Source: JBHHYS01 sp046757645 (GTDB lineage: Bacteria > Acidobacteriota > Terriglobia > Acidiferrales > 2-02-FULL-67-57). From it: 15,086 nt of DNA. The stretch covers positions 1 to 15,086 of the forward strand of contig JBHHYS010000054.1 of assembly GCA_046757645.1 (NCBI GenBank), in the 5' to 3' direction. Both the position numbers and the translations under genes were made by a program. Shown here one piece after another: positions 6,570 through 13,510 of this stretch (the stretch's first letter is position 1; the number at the start of each line of letters is the position of its first letter). The notes beneath the pieces are model-generated. The model was not told where the DNA came from, made no database searches, and saw only the letters and a list, made by a program, of their open reading frames with translations.

Positions 6570-8660
6570 ATGGCAGAGAATTCTTCTCACCCTAACGAAA
6601 CCCCGCTGGAGTCTTGGAAAGAGATCGCCGCCTATTTGAAGCGCGACGTGCGCACCGTCAAGCGCTGGGAGAAGTCCGAGGGGCTGGCGGTGCGGCGCCA
6701 CCTCCACCAGGCCCGCAGCAGCGTTTACGCCTACCCGAGCGAGCTAGACGCCTGGTGGGCCACCCGCCAGCCGCGACTGGAGAGAGCGGTCCCGTTGGCT
6801 ATGCCCTGGCGCTGGCCCGTACCCGCGCTAGGATTGGTGGCTGTGCTCTTGCTGGCGCTGGTGTCAATTGGTAACGGGCCGTTTCTCGGCCCCATCGGCG
6901 CCGCTGCCCAGGAGTCAGCCGGGATAGTGGCCCGGCAGGTGTGGACAGGTCCTGACGTAAACTTCTATGGTCTGGTCGCTCCCTCCCCCGATGGCCGGTA
7001 CATCACTTTTGTCGATGGGGGCAGCCTGGCCGTGCGGGATCTGGCTACCGGCGAGAAACGCCACCTCAAGAACCCCTCCCACCCGAACGAACGAGCCGAA
7101 TTCTCCATCATCTCGCCTGACGGCCAGCAGGTCGCTTACGAGTGGCATAACAAGGATGATTTCGATGAGCTGCGGATCATGGGGTTCGACGGGTCTGGAG
7201 ATCGTCTCCTCTATCGGAATAAGGAAATGGCGGAATCCATTCGTCCTTACGCGTGGTCGCCGGACGGTAAACACCTTGTGGTCTTGGCCCGGTTGAGGGA
7301 CCGAACCTATCAGATTGCGTGGGTGTCAGTGGCGGATGGTTCTCTGCGGGTCCTCCGATCCCTGGACTGGCGCTACCCGTTTAAGCTGAGCTTGTCACCG
7401 GACGGGCGGTACCTCGTCTATGACTTGCGTACCCGGAAAGACGCTGCGGAGCGTGACATCTTCCTGCTCGCCGCCGATGGGAGTCGGGAAGCACGGCTCA
7501 TCCAGCATCCGGCCATGGACAGGCATCCGGTCTGGGCGCCGAATGGGAAGAGGGTTCTGTTTGCAAGCGACCGGACGGGCACCTGGGGTCTTTGGGCCAT
7601 TCAGGTCGTCGAGGGGAAACCGCAGGGCTCCCCCGAGCTGGTCAAGCGGGATATGGGGCGAATCCTGCCGCTGGGATTTGCCGACGACGGCTCCTACTAC
7701 TACGGCCTCGGGAGCGGCATGGAGGATGTATACACAGCCGAGATCGATCCGGTGAGTGGCAAGGTCATAACGCCCCCGGCGCCGGCCACGGAGCGTTTCG
7801 TAGGCTCCAACTGGGCGCCCGTGTGGTCGCCGGACGGCCAGTCTCTGGTCTACCACTCCTTTCGTGGGCCCGTGCTCTTCGGTCCGGGTTCGCTGACCGT
7901 CGTGATTCGTTCCGTTAAAACCGGTGCGGAGCGCGACTTCTCGTCGAAACTCGATCTCGTAGCTCCGCTGCGCTGGTTCCCCGACGGGCGCTCGCTCCTT
8001 CTTGCCGCCCAGGACAACAGAAAGCGAGTGTCGTTTTACCGCATGGATGCGCAAACGGGCGACATCAGCCTCATCCGGCAAACTGCGTCCCGAAGCGACC
8101 CTGGGCTTATGCCGGAACCGTCCCCTGACGGAAAGGCGATCTTTTACTTGCACCGCAAGCAGGGGGACAGGCAGCCTTTTTCCATCCGCGTTCACGAGCT
8201 CCAAAGCGGGCGAGAGAAAGAAGTCTACCGGGTGGCCGCACCGGTGCACTTCGAGCGCCTCGCCCTTTCGCCGGATGGCCGGCAGGTGGCGTTTATTGTG
8301 CACGACCCTTCCACGGGCGCGGAGGTTCTCCAGATAATGCCGGCCAGTGGTGGCGAACCGCGGGAATTGTTTCGATCCCAGCCGCCGTACGACCTCTCTA
8401 ACAGTGGGCTTGAGTGGGCGCCGGACGGGCACCATGTGCTGGTCTTGCGGCATACCGGCCGACCGGGGCACGAGCACAAGCTCTGGCGAGTTCCCACCGA
8501 AGGCGGAGAACCGCAAAACCTCGGGCTGATGATGGAACGCTTGAATAACCCGAACTTTCACCCCGACGGGCGACAGATTGCCTTCAGCGCTGGGACGCCT
8601 TTCGCTGTGGAGGTCTGGGTGCTGGAGAACTTCCTGCCCGAACTGAAAGCGAAGAAGTGA
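6570..8660 (+). CDS. Membrane-anchored HTH DNA-binding protein with PD40/TolB-like beta-propeller
   Basis: This is a 696-residue protein. Residues 13-63 (ESWKEIAAYLKRDVRTVKRWEK, then SVYAYPSELDAWW) form a helix-turn-helix domain of the type found at the N-terminus of many acidobacterial sensor-like proteins. One hydrophobic span at about 82-103 (WPVPALGLVAVLLLALVSIG) should cross the inner membrane, leaving the DNA-binding domain in the cytoplasm and the rest outside. Residues about 120-690 carry about eleven WD40-like PD40 repeats marked by SPDG, APNG, FPDG or HPDG. They end in FHPDGRQIAFSAG and a VWVLENFLP tail. Inferred role: a one-component transmembrane regulator whose periplasmic propeller senses a ligand or partner. 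Target genes are unknown; the next gene is a di-haem peroxidase. A strong terminator follows at 8753-8783, so it is probably monocistronic. Confidence 0.88.
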   Translation: MAENSSHPNETPLESWKEIAAYLKRDVRTVKRWEKSEGLAVRRHLHQARSSVYAYPSELDAWWATRQPRLERAVPLAMPWRWPVPALGLVAVLLLALVSIGNGPFLGPIGAAAQESAGIVARQVWTGPDVNFYGLVAPSPDGRYITFVDGGSLAVRDLATGEKRHLKNPSHPNERAEFSIISPDGQQVAYEWHNKDDFDELRIMGFDGSGDRLLYRNKEMAESIRPYAWSPDGKHLVVLARLRDRTYQIAWVSVADGSLRVLRSLDWRYPFKLSLSPDGRYLVYDLRTRKDAAERDIFLLAADGSREARLIQHPAMDRHPVWAPNGKRVLFASDRTGTWGLWAIQVVEGKPQGSPELVKRDMGRILPLGFADDGSYYYGLGSGMEDVYTAEIDPVSGKVITPPAPATERFVGSNWAPVWSPDGQSLVYHSFRGPVLFGPGSLTVVIRSVKTGAERDFSSKLDLVAPLRWFPDGRSLLLAAQDNRKRVSFYRMDAQTGDISLIRQTASRSDPGLMPEPSPDGKAIFYLHRKQGDRQPFSIRVHELQSGREKEVYRVAAPVHFERLALSPDGRQVAFIVHDPSTGAEVLQIMPASGGEPRELFRSQPPYDLSNSGLEWAPDGHHVLVLRHTGRPGHEHKLWRVPTEGGEPQNLGLMMERLNNPNFHPDGRQIAFSAGTPFAVEVWVLENFLPELKAKK

Positions 8661-8670
8661 GCCAGATGTG

Positions 8671-8724
8671 GGTAGGGCAGGGGCTTGTCCCCTGCCGCGG
8701 CAAGGCACAAGGCCTTGCCCTACC
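8671..8724. repeat. Paired-hairpin palindromic repeat
   Basis: A 9-bp outer stem, GGTAGGGCA (8671-8679) with TGCCCTACC (8716-8724), can alternatively refold into two perfect 8-bp hairpins: GGCAGGGG/CCCCTGCC (8676-8683 with 8689-8696) and GGCAAGGC/GCCTTGCC (8699-8706 with 8712-8719), each with a 5-nt loop. It looks like a REP/BIME-type intergenic element. A TTG within it opens the longest reading of the downstream peroxidase frame and is not a believable start. Confidence 0.75.
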
Positions 8725-8752
8725 TGAACAGCAGTGAGAGTGGTACCCAAGG

Positions 8753-8783
8753 GGCGAAACGATTCCTTTGTTTCGCCTTTTTT
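8753..8783 (+). terminator. Intrinsic terminator after the HTH/PD40 gene
   Basis: A perfect 8-bp stem GGCGAAAC (8753-8760) / GTTTCGCC (8770-8777) with a 9-nt loop is followed directly by six T residues (8778-8783). This is a textbook rho-independent terminator on the plus strand, 92 nt past the stop codon at 8660. Confidence 0.88.
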
Positions 8784-8801
8784 GTTACGGGGGCGGAAAC
8801 A

Positions 8802-9875
8802 GTGGTAAAACCTTTGCGCTTTTCTGGTCTGAGAACAATGTTGGGGGCCAGCCTCTTGGGAGCAGGTATCCTCGTCGCTGCGGCGCAGTCCCCCGAGCCC
8901 GCGGCGCCCTGGCGGCCGGCGATTCCGCTGGGTCTCGACCTCTACTTGCCGGTGCCGGAGGACAATCCGCTGACCCCGGAGAAAGTCGCTCTGGGACGGC
9001 GGCTGTTCTTCGACCCCATCCTCTCGCGCGATTACACTCTTTCCTGCGCCTCCTGCCACGATCCCCGGCGGGCTTTCACCGACGACTTGGCTGTCGCCAT
9101 CGGTGTGTCGGGTCGGCGGGGCCCTCGAAATACCCCTACGCTGGTCAACCGCGGCTACGGCTCGGTGCAGTTCCTGGACGGGCGCGCCGCGAGCCTGGAA
9201 GACCAGGCCCTCCAGCCCATCGTGAATCCAAAGGAACTCGACATCGCCTGGGAGGAAGTCGTCCTCCGCTTGAAGAATCACAGCGATTATTCGGCGCTCT
9301 TTCAAGCAGCCTTCGGGCCCGAGGTCAATGCCGAAAACCTGGCCCGCGCCCTAGCCAGCTACGTGCGCACCATCCTCTCCGGGGATGCGCCTATAGACCG
9401 CTACATGGACGGCGAGCGTGAGGCGCTCTCGGAGTTGGCCCGCGAGGGGCTTCGGCTGTTTCGCGGCAAGGGGAATTGCACCGCCTGCCACCTGGGGCCG
9501 ACCTTCAGCGACGAACAGTTCCACAATACCGGGATTGCCTGGCGCGACGGTCCCGAAGGTTCGGGACTCGATCCGGGGCGCTTCGCGGTTACCGGGAAAG
9601 AAGAGGACCGCGGCGCCTTCAAGACCCCCACGTTGCGGGAAATTGCCCGTACCGGGCCCTATATGCACGACGGCAGCCTGGCAAGCCTGGAAGAAGTGAT
9701 TGAATTCTACGATCGAGGCGGAAACCCGAACCCCTACTTCGATCCCGAGCTACGTCCTTTGCGGCTCAGGCGGGAAGAGAAGCAGGCGCTCCTCGCTTTC
9801 CTCCGCGCCCTGAGCGGCACCATCCAGGAAGGACTGCCCCGCGCCTTCCGAACTTCTTCCCTAGACGCTTTATAA
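8802..9875 (+). CDS. Secreted di-haem cytochrome c peroxidase (CCP/MauG family)
   Basis: This is a 357-residue protein from the GTG at 8802. This start gives a complete signal peptide (VVKPLRFSGLR n-region, hydrophobic MLGASLLGAGILVAAA, cleavage near AAAQ). An ATG at 8838 is possible but lacks a Shine-Dalgarno and the basic n-region. Two haem c attachment sites are visible, CASCH (82-86) and CTACH (226-230). The motif GPYMHDG (about 285-291) supplies a Met that fits the sixth ligand of the electron-transferring haem in classical peroxidases; MauG proteins have Tyr there. Family role: periplasmic reduction of hydrogen peroxide to water with electrons from small cytochromes or copper proteins. 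The Shine-Dalgarno is weak. A strong terminator ends only 18 nt upstream, leaving no room for its own promoter unless transcription starts before that hairpin. Confidence 0.93.
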   Translation: MVKPLRFSGLRTMLGASLLGAGILVAAAQSPEPAAPWRPAIPLGLDLYLPVPEDNPLTPEKVALGRRLFFDPILSRDYTLSCASCHDPRRAFTDDLAVAIGVSGRRGPRNTPTLVNRGYGSVQFLDGRAASLEDQALQPIVNPKELDIAWEEVVLRLKNHSDYSALFQAAFGPEVNAENLARALASYVRTILSGDAPIDRYMDGEREALSELAREGLRLFRGKGNCTACHLGPTFSDEQFHNTGIAWRDGPEGSGLDPGRFAVTGKEEDRGAFKTPTLREIARTGPYMHDGSLASLEEVIEFYDRGGNPNPYFDPELRPLRLRREEKQALLAFLRALSGTIQEGLPRAFRTSSLDAL

Positions 9876-9967
9876 GGGTGGGGGAGCCACTCTGGCCTGC
9901 CCGGCCTTGCAACCCTATCATCGTCCGCGAAGCAAGCAGGCACGCTCAGGAAGGTGTAGGGCGACGG

Positions 9968-10939
9968 CTAGTCGGCGGCGGTGACCCGGCGAGAGCGGCG
10001 GGGGCGGGACTTTGCCCGCTGGGCGAAAAACCGGCGGGTGCGGGCGACGTCGCGGTGAATCTGCGCCCCGAGCGCTTCCGGGGAGGGGAACTTCTTCTCG
10101 GCGCGCAGGCGCTGGTAGAAGCGCACCTCCAGCCGCCCGCCCTCGATGCGCTGGGAAAAGTCCAACAGGTGCGATTCGACCACCAGACGCTGGCCGTCGA
10201 ACGTCGGGCGCACGCCCACGTTGGTGGCCGACGGAAAGGCGCAGCCGGCGAGAAAAGTTTCGGTGATGTAAACCCCGCGCCCCGGAAGACACTCCTGCTC
10301 GGGCACCAGGTTCAAGGTATGAAAGCCGAGCGGGCCGCCGCGCCCGGCCCCGGGCTGGACTTCCCCCGTCAATACGAAGGGCCGGCCCAGCAGGCGGGCG
10401 GCCTTGGCCACCTCTCCCTCGATGATCAGGCGACGGATCAAGCTGCTGGACGCGGCTTGGCCGCGCACCACCACCGGCGGTATCACCTTGAGCGTGAAAC
10501 CGAATTCGCGCCCCAGCGGCGCGAGCAGGGCTGCATCCCCGGCCTGCTGGTGGCCGAAGCGAAAGCTGGCGCCGATGCAGAGCACCTGGGTGCCCAGACG
10601 CCGGCAGACGATCTCCTCGACAAAGCGGCGGGGAGAGAGGTGGGAAAGCTCTTGGGTGAAGGGCAGCACCAGCGTCACGTCAACCCCGGCTGCGGCCAGC
10701 AACTGGAGCTTTTGCTCGAGCGTGGTCAGCAGTGGCGGGGCGATGCGGGTGGCGAGCACCTTGGCGGGATGCGGGTCGAAGGTCATGGCCACGGCAGTGC
10801 CCCGGCGCGCCCGGGCCTTCTCCACGACGGTGTGCAGAATGCGCCGGTGGCCGCGGTGCACGCCGTCAAAGTTGCCGATGCTAAGCACCGGGGCGGGGAG
10901 CGAGCAGTCCAGCTCGTCGAGAGAGCGCACGACGCGCAT
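9968..10939 (-). CDS. ribF: Bifunctional riboflavin kinase / FMN adenylyltransferase
   Basis: This is a 323-residue protein that converts riboflavin to FMN and then FAD in the cytoplasm. The N-terminal nucleotidyltransferase half has SIGNFDGVHRGH (20-31), FRFGHQQAGD (126-135) and SSSLIRRLI (164-172). The C-terminal flavokinase half has GRGGPLGFHTLNL (199-211), NVGVRPTF (240-247) and VVESHLLDF (253-261, containing the conserved catalytic Glu). One deviation: the flavokinase PTAN-type motif reads HTLN, keeping the essential Thr and Asn but replacing the Pro. Length is normal for the family. The ATG lies 8 bp after the stop of the upstream metallo-beta-lactamase-fold gene, so the two are probably co-transcribed. 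The gene converges on the peroxidase gene, with a 92-bp gap holding no clear terminator. Confidence 0.95.
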   Translation of the reverse strand: MRVVRSLDELDCSLPAPVLSIGNFDGVHRGHRRILHTVVEKARARRGTAVAMTFDPHPAKVLATRIAPPLLTTLEQKLQLLAAAGVDVTLVLPFTQELSHLSPRRFVEEIVCRRLGTQVLCIGASFRFGHQQAGDAALLAPLGREFGFTLKVIPPVVVRGQAASSSLIRRLIIEGEVAKAARLLGRPFVLTGEVQPGAGRGGPLGFHTLNLVPEQECLPGRGVYITETFLAGCAFPSATNVGVRPTFDGQRLVVESHLLDFSQRIEGGRLEVRFYQRLRAEKKFPSPEALGAQIHRDVARTRRFFAQRAKSRPRRSRRVTAAD

Positions 10940-10947
10940 CGTCCGGT

Positions 10948-11718
10948 TCAGTCCTCCACCTCCACCACCAGGCTGTCGTAGGCCAACGCGACCCCGGCAG
11001 GCAGCCGGGCATTGGTCTCCGCGTGGGGCAGGTCGTGGGCGATGTGGGTGAAGTAAGCTTGCCGGGGGCGCAGAGCCCGCACCAGGGCCAGCGACTGCTC
11101 GACGGTGGAATGGTTGGGGTGGGGCCGGTCCCGCAGGGCGTCCAGCACCAGCAGCTCCAAGCCCTTGAGTTCGGCGAGGGCGGCGGGCGGGATGGTGCTG
11201 AAATCGGTGATGTAGGCGGCGCGCCCGAAGCGAAAGCCCAAAACTTCCATCTCCCCATGCGCCACCGCCAGGGGCAGGAATCGCCGCCCAAACAGCTCGA
11301 AGGGCCCGTTGATTTCCTTTAGGCTCACTTCGGGGATGGTGCTATTCGGGGTGGCTTGGCCGAAGATGTAGTGAAAGGTTTTCCGGATCAACTCCAGCGT
11401 GGTGGGCGTGGCGTAGAGGGCAATCTCGCCCTGTTTGAGATTGAAAGGGCGCAGGTCGTCCAGCCCCAGGATGTGGTCGGCGTGCCCGTGCGTATAGAGC
11501 ACGGCGTCCACGCGCTTCAGGTTGGCCTCGAGGGCTTGCTGGCGAAGGTCGGGCGAGGTGTCGATGAGCACGGCGCGGCCCTGGTATTCGAGCAGCACCG
11601 AGGGGCGGGTGCGGTGGTCGCGGGGATCAGAGGAGTGGCACACGCGGCACTCGCAGCCCACCGTGGGCACGCCCATCGAGGTGCCGGTGCCGAGGAAGGT
11701 GAGCCGCAGCCGGGCCAT
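10948..11718 (-). CDS. PhnP-like metallo-beta-lactamase-fold hydrolase
   Basis: This is a 256-residue cytoplasmic protein. It has the N-terminal FLGTGTSMGVP (8-18), a Cys cluster CECRVC (22-27) as in PhnP-type proteins where such Cys residues bind a structural zinc, and the dinuclear metal-site motif THGHADH (76-82). Further ligands probably include H154 (AHGE), D172 (ITDFS) and a histidine of FTHIAHD (223-229). The segment VLDALRDRPHPNHSTVEQSL (191-210) is typical of the subgroup. Family knowledge: E. coli PhnP is a phosphodiesterase acting on cyclic ribose phosphate in phosphonate use, but no other phn gene is here, so a general phosphodiesterase or housekeeping role is likelier. It is followed 8 bp later by ribF. 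The Shine-Dalgarno before the ATG is weak (AGGCAG-like). Confidence 0.92.
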   Translation of the reverse strand: MARLRLTFLGTGTSMGVPTVGCECRVCHSSDPRDHRTRPSVLLEYQGRAVLIDTSPDLRQQALEANLKRVDAVLYTHGHADHILGLDDLRPFNLKQGEIALYATPTTLELIRKTFHYIFGQATPNSTIPEVSLKEINGPFELFGRRFLPLAVAHGEMEVLGFRFGRAAYITDFSTIPPAALAELKGLELLVLDALRDRPHPNHSTVEQSLALVRALRPRQAYFTHIAHDLPHAETNARLPAGVALAYDSLVVEVED

Positions 11719-11788
11719 CGCTGCCTAGTGCTGGTCCGATTTGGACGGTGAAAGAGCGTGCAACGTTGCTCGCCGCCGCATGCCCATT

Positions 11789-11794
11789 ATTGTA
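11789..11794 (-). promoter_or_regulatory. Possible -10 element for the MBL-fold/ribF operon
   Basis: On the minus strand TACAAT (5/6 to consensus) lies about 70 nt before the ATG at 11718. No recognisable -35 is correctly spaced. A perfect palindrome GCAACGTTGC lies downstream of it at 11760-11769, in what would be the leader. Confidence 0.28.
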
Positions 11795-11816
11795 GTCGAA
11801 TCAAGTTGGAGCGGCA

Positions 11817-12293
11817 CTACCTGCCCACTTTGGGGGCGCCCGGTTTCTGACCGCTGGTCAGGGTCACGTAGGAGAGGCGCAACTCGTAGAGCACCTGCTC
11901 GAGCAACCGCTGTTCTGTTGCGCTCAGGTTGCCCTGGGTTTTCTCCTGGATCACCGCCAGCATGTCAATCGTGTGCCGCGCCGCTTCCAGGTCCGCCGGG
12001 ATGCGGCCGCGCCCCGGGTCTTCGACCAGGCCGAGTTGATACATCGCGGAGGTGGAAATCGACAACACGAGGCTCTCGAAGTCGATCTTCTGGGGGCGCG
12101 GGCCGCTCTGGCGCTCGTAAGCCTGCTGGGTTCGGCGCGCGGCATCGCTCTCGGCCCCGGGTGCGGCTGTGGGCGGTGGAGCAGGTTCGGGGGCGCGGGA
12201 AGCCTCCACGTTGGGGCGGCGTTCGCCTTCCGTCGTGAACCGGCGCCGGTCGGTAATTTTGATGGTCTCGGGCTCTTTCTTTTCGTCCGGCAT
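11817..12293 (-). CDS. DUF1844 domain-containing protein
   Basis: This is a 158-residue protein from the ATG at 12293. A TTG 36 nt upstream would extend it but falls in a hairpin repeat, and MPDEKKEPETIKITDRRRF is a natural beginning. Residues 1-68 are charged, Pro/Ala-rich and probably disordered. Residues 71-146 (DFESLVLSISTSAMYQLGLVED, then AARHTIDMLAVIQEKTQGNL and LLEQVLYELRLSYVTL) match the DUF1844 pattern, a small helical domain of unknown function common in Acidobacteriota and Deltaproteobacteria. No signal peptide is seen. The gene ends 98 bp before the MBL-fold gene on the same strand and is divergent from mazG. Confidence 0.85.
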   Translation of the reverse strand: MPDEKKEPETIKITDRRRFTTEGERRPNVEASRAPEPAPPPTAAPGAESDAARRTQQAYERQSGPRPQKIDFESLVLSISTSAMYQLGLVEDPGRGRIPADLEAARHTIDMLAVIQEKTQGNLSATEQRLLEQVLYELRLSYVTLTSGQKPGAPKVGR

Positions 12294-12322
12294 AGACACT
12301 ACTTTACCGCGCCCGCTCGGGC

Positions 12323-12344
12323 AGGGCAACGCCTTGCTTGCCCT
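12323..12344. repeat. Hairpin repeat in the DUF1844/mazG divergent spacer
   Basis: AGGGCAA (12323-12329) pairs with TTGCCCT (12338-12344) around an 8-nt loop. It shares the GGGCA and CCTTGC vocabulary of the paired hairpin at 8671-8724, suggesting the same dispersed repeat family. Confidence 0.45.
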
Positions 12345-12372
12345 CAGTCCCGGTTGACCGTCCTGAATCCTG

Positions 12373-12420
12373 GGGGAGCGGCGACAGCGCCGAAGGCATC
12401 GCCGTCGCCAGCCTCTCCCC
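12373..12420. repeat. Nested hairpin in the divergent spacer
   Basis: Three symmetrically nested pairings occur: GGGGAG (12373-12378) with CTCCCC (12415-12420), GGCGAC (12380-12385) with GTCGCC (12404-12409), and GCC/GGC (12389-12391 with 12395-12397). This could be a structured RNA on either strand or another palindromic repeat. It matches no RNA family I can name. Confidence 0.4.
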
Positions 12421-12506
12421 GAAAAGCCGCCGAGGAACGGTGTCGCCGGGCGGCGCCAAGACGCGTTCGTCGCTGCTACCCGCCCAACAGGCGCGCGGTA
12501 CGGGGC

Positions 12507-12535
12507 TTGCCAGGCTAGTGGCTTGGGCGTAGAGT
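12507..12535 (+). promoter_or_regulatory. Putative sigma70-type promoter of mazG
   Basis: TTGCCA (12507-12512, 5/6) and TAGAGT (12530-12535, 4/6) are separated by the optimal 17 bp. Transcription would start near 12542, about 27 nt before the ATG at 12569. That also argues against the GTG at 12536 as the translation start. Confidence 0.5.
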
Positions 12536-12568
12536 GTGCTGTTTGTGCTGGTGGTGGGCACGCGTCTG

Positions 12569-13363
12569 ATGGGAAAGCGGCGGTTTGACGAGTTGGTCGC
12601 GCTGATGGCCCGCCTGCGGGCCCCCGACGGGTGTCCTTGGGACCGCGAACAGGACGCCCGCAGCCTGCGCACCTATCTGCTGGAAGAAACCTACGAGGTG
12701 CTGGACGCCATCGAGCGCGACGACCCCCGCGCCCTCCAGGACGAGCTGGGCGACCTGCAGCTGCAAATCCTCTTCCACGCCCAAATCGCCGCGGAACAAG
12801 GCCGGTTCACCATCGAGGACGTCTTCACCCGGCTGCACGAGAAATTGGTGCGGCGCCACCCGCACGTGTTCGGCTCCGCCCAGGCGGCGAGCGCCGCCGA
12901 GGTTCGAGTGAACTGGGAGGCGCTGAAGGCTGCGGAGCGCCAGGCTCATGCGGACGCACCGCGGGAAGGCGAGTCGCAACTGGCGGGCGTCAGCCGGAGC
13001 CTACCCGCGCTGCTCGAAGCCTACCAATTGACCCGGCGCGCCGCTCAGGTGGGCTTCGACTGGGAGCGCCTGGAGAGCCTTCTCGGCAAGCTCGACGAAG
13101 AGGTGAAGGAGCTGCGGCAGGTGTTGGGGCCCGAGCAGCGCGAGCGCCGGGAGGACGAAGTGGGCGACCTGCTGTTCGTAGCCGTCAACGTGGCTCGCTA
13201 CCTGGGGCTTGATCCCGAGCTCGCCCTCCGCCGCGCCAACCAGAAGTTCATCGAGCGCTTCGAGCGGATGGAGCGCGAGCTGGCCCGGCAAGGCAAGCGC
13301 CTCCAGGACGCCACCCTGAAAGAGATGGACGAGCTTTGGGAGCGCAGCAAGCAAGAACGATGA
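12569..13363 (+). CDS. mazG: Nucleoside triphosphate pyrophosphohydrolase MazG
   Basis: This is a 264-residue protein with the two tandem MazG domains of the long (E. coli-type) form. The first has MARLRAPDGCPWDREQ (13-28) and the metal-binding pattern EETYE (39-43) with ELGD (59-62). The second has EEVKE (177-181) with EVGD (197-200). MazG hydrolyses (d)NTPs to NMPs and pyrophosphate, cleaning up aberrant nucleotides, and in E. coli it influences ppGpp. The ATG at 12569 matches the usual family start (MGKRRFDELVALM); an upstream GTG at 12536 would add 11 residues but overlaps the predicted transcription start region. The Shine-Dalgarno is weak. No partner toxin-antitoxin genes are present, so it is a housekeeping copy. 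A PLP-enzyme gene follows after a 147-bp gap. Confidence 0.95.
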   Translation: MGKRRFDELVALMARLRAPDGCPWDREQDARSLRTYLLEETYEVLDAIERDDPRALQDELGDLQLQILFHAQIAAEQGRFTIEDVFTRLHEKLVRRHPHVFGSAQAASAAEVRVNWEALKAAERQAHADAPREGESQLAGVSRSLPALLEAYQLTRRAAQVGFDWERLESLLGKLDEEVKELRQVLGPEQRERREDEVGDLLFVAVNVARYLGLDPELALRRANQKFIERFERMERELARQGKRLQDATLKEMDELWERSKQER

Positions 13364-13398
13364 GCCCGAAGAGCCTCCCCGCGCGATCCTGTACGCCA

Positions 13399-13418
13399 CC
13401 GGAGCCGAACCGCTCCGG
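13399..13418 (+). other. Hairpin in the mazG / PLP-enzyme spacer
   Basis: CCGGAGC (13399-13405) and GCTCCGG (13412-13418) form a perfect 7-bp stem with a 6-nt loop, 36 nt past the mazG stop. There is no T-tract, so it is at most a rho-assisted end or an mRNA-stabilising stem. A second pairing, AGTCCC (13429-13434) with GGGACT (13458-13463), lies just downstream. Confidence 0.4.
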
Positions 13419-13510
13419 CGGCGCTCCCAGTCCCTGAATTCGCTCTGGGGCTTCGCCGGGACTCGTCCCCAACCGCAGCCGGGTGGATGGCCGCGGGTGC
13501 GCTCGCCATT

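Noticed and set aside
8685..8801. N-terminal extension of the peroxidase from the TTG at 8685
   Set aside because: The start falls in the loop of a palindromic repeat, and the frame then runs through the intrinsic terminator. It would also bury the signal peptide.
7395..9305. 636-codon open frame on the minus strand across the HTH/PD40 and peroxidase genes
   Set aside because: It runs antisense through two confident genes, an intrinsic terminator and a palindromic repeat, and has no recognisable motif.
9878..10981. 367-codon open frame on the plus strand opposite ribF
   Set aside because: It is antisense to ribF, which has all expected motifs. Its composition is that of a codon shadow.
12360..12535. 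Cobalamin riboswitch, 6S RNA or SRP RNA in the divergent spacer
   Set aside because: On the minus strand there are fragments resembling GCTGTC and CAGGA boxes, but their spacing is far too short for a cobalamin aptamer. The core signatures of 6S and SRP RNA are absent.
12569..13363. mazG as part of a toxin-antitoxin module
   Set aside because: No mazE/mazF-like or relA-like gene is adjacent. The neighbours are metabolic genes.
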